From positions 126,072-190,071 of the forward strand of contig JALHNB010000009.1 of the NCBI GenBank assembly GCA_022843745.1: a stretch of DNA of 64,000 nucleotides, in the 5' to 3' direction. This document shows, piece by piece, positions 61,004 through 64,000 of the stretch (positions within the stretch are counted from its first letter, which is position 1; each line of letters opens with the position of its first letter). The DNA comes from Anaerolineae bacterium. GTDB taxonomy: Bacteria > Chloroflexota > Anaerolineae > Aggregatilineales > Phototrophicaceae. A program made the position numbers and the translations under genes. The notes beneath the pieces are model-generated. The model was not told where the DNA came from and ran no database searches. It worked only from the letters and a program-made list of their open reading frames with translations.

Positions 61004-61770
61004 TAAACGAACACGCGCTTCGTGAGCAAATCTGCGAAATTGGCCGCTTGATGCACGAAAATCACTATATTGATGCGACCAGCGGGAATATCAGCGCACG
61101 GCTGGACGCGAATCGCATTCTCGCGACACCCAGCGGTTTGGCGAAAGGTTATATGTCGCCGGATCAGTTGATTATTGTCGATATGAACGGCAATAAAATT
61201 GGCCCCGCGACCTCCGCCAATCGCGATTTGAAACCAACATCTGAGCTTTTAATGCACCTGGAATGCTATAAGCAGCGCAGCGACGTACAGGGGGTTGTTC
61301 ATGCTCACCCTCCGACATCGGTTGCCTTGACCGTCGCCGGAATTGGTTTTGACTCGTGCGTGATTCCAGAAGCCATCGTTATCCTCGGCGTAATCCCGAC
61401 AACGCCCTACGCAACACCTGCCAGCGCCGAAAATCGCGATGCTATTCGCTTTCTTATCCGCGAACATGACGCGATTATGCTGGCCTATCACGGCTCATTG
61501 ACTGTTGCGACTTCGGTTTGGGATGCGTATATGCGCCTGGAAAGCCTGGAGCATACCGCCAAGATCATGTTTATGGCGCACCAGCTTGGGCGTGTAACGC
61601 CACTGCCACCCAACCAGATTGAAAAGCTGATCGCGATGCGCGAAAAGCTGGGATACGCGCGTCCGGGTGATGATGAGCGCTTTCGCAAGGCTTACGGATT
61701 ATCCCATTCGGATGAGATGGAAGATCGAATCCGCGACATCGTGCGTCAAACCCTGTCCGAATTTCTCTAG
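61000..61770 (+). CDS. Class II (fuculose-/rhamnulose-phosphate type) aldolase with C-terminal encapsulation-like helix
   Basis: 256 residues. The family motifs are clear: SGNISARL, the Glu in TSELLMHLE, the zinc ligands in HAHPP and the third His in AYHGSLT. It would cleave a 1-phosphate such as fuculose- or rhamnulose-1-phosphate to DHAP and lactaldehyde; a ribulose-5-phosphate epimerase of the same fold cannot be ruled out. The extra tail (DEMEDRIRDIVRQTLSEFL) is an amphipathic helix like known BMC encapsulation peptides. ATG overlaps the BMC-T stop; a TTG six bases earlier is rejected. Confidence 0.9.
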   Translation: MINEHALREQICEIGRLMHENHYIDATSGNISARLDANRILATPSGLAKGYMSPDQLIIVDMNGNKIGPATSANRDLKPTSELLMHLECYKQRSDVQGVVHAHPPTSVALTVAGIGFDSCVIPEAIVILGVIPTTPYATPASAENRDAIRFLIREHDAIMLAYHGSLTVATSVWDAYMRLESLEHTAKIMFMAHQLGRVTPLPPNQIEKLIAMREKLGYARPGDDERFRKAYGLSHSDEMEDRIRDIVRQTLSEFL

Positions 61771-61796
61771 ATTGTCAAAGTAGCGCAAATCGTATC

Positions 61797-61825
61797 TTGA
61801 CCCTGCTCGGTTTCGCTGGTAAACT
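61797..61825 (+). promoter_or_regulatory. Promoter of tRNA-Glu
   Basis: TTGACC (61797-61802), 17-bp spacer, TAAACT (61820-61825), about 14 bases before the tRNA. Confidence 0.75.
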
Positions 61826-61838
61826 CGTCTTCAAGTAA

Positions 61839-61911
61839 GGCCCTATCGTCTAGCGGTCTAGGACGCTGCCCTTTCAAGGCAAAAACACGGGTTCGAGTCC
61901 CGTTAGGGCTA
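61839..61911 (+). tRNA. tRNA-Glu (UUC)
   Basis: Reads as a cloverleaf: acceptor stem GGCCCTA / TAGGGCT with a G-U end pair, D arm around TCTAGCGGTCTAGGA, anticodon loop CTTTCAA giving TTC for Glu, and T arm ACGGG-TTCGAGT-CCCGT. The 3' CCA is not encoded. One weak pair in the anticodon stem is tolerable. Confidence 0.93.
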
Positions 61912-61937
61912 CATCTGTACCTTCTGCTTTAAACGAC

Positions 61938-61970
61938 GCTGTACAAGGCATCCTCGCCATTTTGTACAGC
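61938..61970 (+). terminator. Terminator of tRNA-Glu
   Basis: GCTGTACAA (61938-61946) and TTGTACAGC (61962-61970) form a 9-bp stem with a 15-base loop, followed by GATTTTATTTT. This is the expected end of the tRNA transcript. Confidence 0.65.
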
Positions 61971-62114
61971 GATTTTATTTTCCATGACACCAAAATCCGC
62001 AACGAATTAATACGCCAACGCTATGCTGCTGGCGAAGGTTTATCCGAACTCGCACGCGCTTTTGCCATCTCTCCACAACGGGTGTATCAGATCGTTCATT
62101 TCAAACGGAAGTAG
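61962..62114 (+). pseudogene. Possible helix-turn-helix remnant after tRNA-Glu
   Basis: A frame ending at 62112-62114 encodes about RNELIRQRYAAGEGLSELARAF and ISPQRVYQIVHFKRK, which has the spacing of a resolvase/Mor-type HTH. No good start codon exists; TTG 61962 falls inside the terminator. It may be the C-terminal remnant of a recombinase or a small regulator. Confidence 0.35.
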
Positions 62115-62199
62115 TTAGTCCGAAATTTTAATCTCACTTTTCGTGGTGTGATGGTCGATGTGGTCTGACAGTGACACATCAATTCATCACACCATTCCT

Positions 62200-63438
62200 C
62201 TATTCCATATCCTCACCCACCACCTGCCTGTAAATATCTGCATAGGCTGGATGACTGCCATGTTCTTTGGATAGCTGATCCAACAACCGCAGCAACCGAC
62301 TTTCGTGGGCGAGAGATAAGGCTTGTGTCAGATAATGCACCCACGCCTTTTCGTTGTGTTGCGCACGATACAGCAGAGCAAAACGGCTCAAGAGCATCGC
62401 CTGTGGTAGCTGACCGAGGTTCTGAGTCATGCTGACCCGCTTGACCTCAGACTCCAAAAGCCGCTCAGCCTGTTTGAATTGCTGTCGCATAATGTAGCCA
62501 CGTGTTAAGGCATTGTGCATCGTCAACAGCCCAACAGGATCGTTTTGCACCTCCTGCACCCGATAGCCTTGCTGGACAACTTGTTCGAGGTCGTAAATGG
62601 AAACCGTTTTACTACGGCTCATAGCACTGAGTTTGTCACGGAGCAGATGCGGCAACCAGGAGGCTGGATTGCGTTTGACCGCTATTGTGCGTAAGGCACG
62701 ATCACTAATTCTCTCGGCTTCTGTATATAACCCCATCAAATTATGACTGACCGCTTCAGACCGGATCGCATTCACTTCGACATCTTCAAAACTGATGCGC
62801 TGTTCGGTCAAACGCTCGATCCCCATCTGATCACCCGGAAGCACACGATAGAAGACTAACTCGCTATCGGTATCCGTGACCCGCGCAAGCACTTCCTCAG
62901 CCATTTTCGCGTGATACAACGCCTCTCCTGGACGGTTGAGAACACCAAGCGCATCCTGAAGTAGAATATGCGCTTCAACCGCCGCTAAAGACATCTCTGC
63001 CTGATGAAAAGCTTGCACCAACACCTGCCCAAGCTGCAAGAGATGCGTGTAAAAGGTGCGGGTTTGTTGAGGAGCATTGGCGTAGGCGGCTAATTCGTGT
63101 AAACGGAGCAACTCCCCCAGTGCGTACTGACGTAGCCAATCACGATCTTCAACCACCGATGACCAGATCGCCTGATGCTCCTTGTACCCCAGAGCGACAT
63201 GCTCCAGGAAATCCACCCGCTGGGCAGCGGAAAGCGGCAGCGCCTTGGCAACTGCTTTGGCAACTGAGAGCGACGGGGGCATCACATCGGGTCGTTGAAA
63301 ACGGGACAAAATCGCAGGATCAATGGCGGCTTGTCTAGCGACCTGCCCCATCGTTCCCCATTTCAGTACGCTTTGGAGAATGGTCGTATAGACACTGCGA
63401 TGAATGTTCATGACTACGACCGCATCCAGCAGTCTCAT
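62200..63438 (-). CDS. HTH regulator with TPR-like C-terminal repeats
   Basis: 412 residues. The N-terminal 90 residues contain an HTH (TMGQVARQAAIDPAILSRFQRPDVMPPSLSVAKAVAKAL). The rest is helical and repeat-like (HAKMAEEVLARV, TEAERISDRALRTIAV, KQAERLLESEVKRVS, SRFALLYRAQHNEKAWVHYLTQALSLAHE), resembling TPR-type ligand-sensing regulators. GGAGGG lies before the ATG at 63438; a longer frame from 63489 has no such site. It is divergent from the small membrane gene and probably regulates it, with the 63505 dyad as a candidate site. Confidence 0.75.
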   Translation of the reverse strand: MRLLDAVVVMNIHRSVYTTILQSVLKWGTMGQVARQAAIDPAILSRFQRPDVMPPSLSVAKAVAKALPLSAAQRVDFLEHVALGYKEHQAIWSSVVEDRDWLRQYALGELLRLHELAAYANAPQQTRTFYTHLLQLGQVLVQAFHQAEMSLAAVEAHILLQDALGVLNRPGEALYHAKMAEEVLARVTDTDSELVFYRVLPGDQMGIERLTEQRISFEDVEVNAIRSEAVSHNLMGLYTEAERISDRALRTIAVKRNPASWLPHLLRDKLSAMSRSKTVSIYDLEQVVQQGYRVQEVQNDPVGLLTMHNALTRGYIMRQQFKQAERLLESEVKRVSMTQNLGQLPQAMLLSRFALLYRAQHNEKAWVHYLTQALSLAHESRLLRLLDQLSKEHGSHPAYADIYRQVVGEDME

Positions 63439-63504
63439 ATTCCGTCCCTCCACCCAATTTTGACAAAGATTCTTATATTCATCCCTCACATTGGTAACTG
63501 AAAG

Positions 63505-63527
63505 GTCGTTTTAACATCATAAACGAC
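63505..63527. promoter_or_regulatory. Dyad in the divergent region
   Basis: GTCGTTT (63505-63511) and AAACGAC (63521-63527), seven-base arms with a nine-base spacer, lie between the HTH regulator and the small membrane protein genes; an autoregulatory site is possible. Confidence 0.3.
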
Positions 63528-63597
63528 TTCCAATCCGCTTTTCTTCACGATAGCAGGGTTTGCACAACGAGCAGCCCCTAGTTTACGAGGGAATAAC

Positions 63598-63789
63598 ATG
63601 ACTGACTTTGTAGGATGGATTTTTGCTGAACTCTGGTACTGGACTGTGTATACCTTCCGGTTGCTGTTCTGGCTCTTTCGCTGGATCGTGTATCTCATCA
63701 GCGTGGTGCTCAATCGTCGCAGCGCCTACCCACCCCGTCAGCAGGCAGACTTGTTCGAGCCACCGCCCCAGAAGAAAGGAAAACCATAA
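63598..63789 (+). CDS. Small aromatic-rich membrane protein
   Basis: 63 residues. Residues ~5-40 are a very hydrophobic, Trp-rich helix (two possible passes: FVGWIFAELWYWTVYTF and LLFWLFRWIVYLISVVL) and the rest a basic tail with PPP. AGGGA before the ATG fits. Unrecognised; its gene is four bases from the next. Confidence 0.75.
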   Translation: MTDFVGWIFAELWYWTVYTFRLLFWLFRWIVYLISVVLNRRSAYPPRQQADLFEPPPQKKGKP

Positions 63790-63792
63790 ACC

Positions 63793-64000
63793 ATGTTGAC
63801 CTATACGATCTCACTTCCCAAGTCTACCGTTTGGGAAAGCACCCGTGCCCACCAATTCATGGAACAACTGCTTTTCACATTTGATAACCTCATCTTTCAG
63901 ATCGCAGCCGACAGCGGGCACATCCGCTGGCACATTATTGATCTGGCCGGACGTGATCAAACCGTCATCGAAACCGCTGTACGTGCCAGCTACCCTGATG
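63793..64000 (+). CDS. Unknown protein, 5' part only
   Basis: Open from an ATG at 63793 to the window end (69 codons). The N-terminus reads MLTYTISLPKSTVWESTRAHQF then MEQLLFTFDNLIFQIAADSG and IRWHIIDLAGRDQTV, hydrophobic-polar alternation like the N-terminal domain of some conjugative-type or HerA-type ATPases, but no ATPase motif is within the window. No firm assignment. Confidence 0.55.
   Translation, partial: MLTYTISLPKSTVWESTRAHQFMEQLLFTFDNLIFQIAADSGHIRWHIIDLAGRDQTVIETAVRASYPD

Noticed and set aside
1..64000. CRISPR array or prophage
   Set aside because: No regularly spaced repeats with unique spacers, no Cas, capsid, terminase or reverse transcriptase genes were seen; direct repeats are only two or three copies.

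Overview
The window looks like a chromosomal segment from a Chloroflexota bacterium, probably Anaerolineae-like. I base this on family style rather than a marker gene: giant family-39-type membrane glycosyltransferases with C-terminal beta-sandwich domains, a TIR-FGE-sulfatase fusion, many receiver/GAF/adenylate cyclase proteins, long TPR proteins and DUF4178/spermidine-synthase-like membrane genes. Promoters are readable as ordinary sigma70 sites, often with an extended -10 (TGC TATAAT), and several genes use GTG or TTG starts.

Layout. 1-17 kb: the 5' part of an ABC exporter gene, five large membrane glycosyltransferase-like proteins on both strands, a D-2-hydroxyacid dehydrogenase, a TIR-FGE fusion and an aldo/keto reductase, then a TPR protein and a double-XRE regulator. 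18-26 kb: a GAF/PAS histidine kinase and a complete oligopeptide ABC importer operon with fused ATPases. 26-33 kb: GT2 glycosyltransferase, DUF354 protein, two methyltransferases, an FmdB-type zinc ribbon, an amidohydrolase and a B12-binding radical SAM protein, in a stretch carrying several palindromic repeats. 33.6-35.7 kb: a P-loop GTPase paired with a GAP1-like partner, a possible conflict or signalling pair. 35.8-47.2 kb: housekeeping genes (polA, ornithine carbamoyltransferase, TPR protein, cdaA-cdaR, dps, der). 47.3-52.2 kb: a membrane-stress-type cassette (two DUF4178 proteins, a 58-residue membrane peptide, a membrane spermidine-synthase-like protein, a DUF350-like protein and a DUF2617-like protein). 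52.2-54 kb: a receiver-GAF-adenylate cyclase.

The most interesting region is 54.0-61.8 kb. Two tandem signal peptidase genes lead, with almost no gaps, into a bacterial microcompartment (BMC) locus: a permuted tandem-domain BMC-T trimer, a EutN/CcmL pentamer, a CoA-acylating aldehyde dehydrogenase, a second BMC-T trimer and a class II aldolase. Inserted between the shell genes and the enzymes are three signalling genes: a single-domain response regulator, a receiver-adenylate cyclase, and a receiver-histidine-kinase-like protein whose receiver and ATPase motifs are both degenerate. No BMC-H hexamer, PduL phosphotransacylase or alcohol dehydrogenase is present, so either the rest is elsewhere or the compartment is unusual. 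The chemistry implied is cleavage of a deoxy-sugar phosphate by the aldolase, giving lactaldehyde, which the dehydrogenase converts to an acyl-CoA.

At 61.84 kb a tRNA-Glu gene follows. Beyond it gene style changes: an HTH remnant, an HTH/TPR-like regulator, a tiny membrane protein and a truncated unknown gene. This may be the edge of an element integrated at the tRNA, but no integrase is visible. Two pairs of matching palindromes (TGTTCTG/CAGAACA and TTTTAAC/GTTAAA types) look like operators of undescribed regulons.
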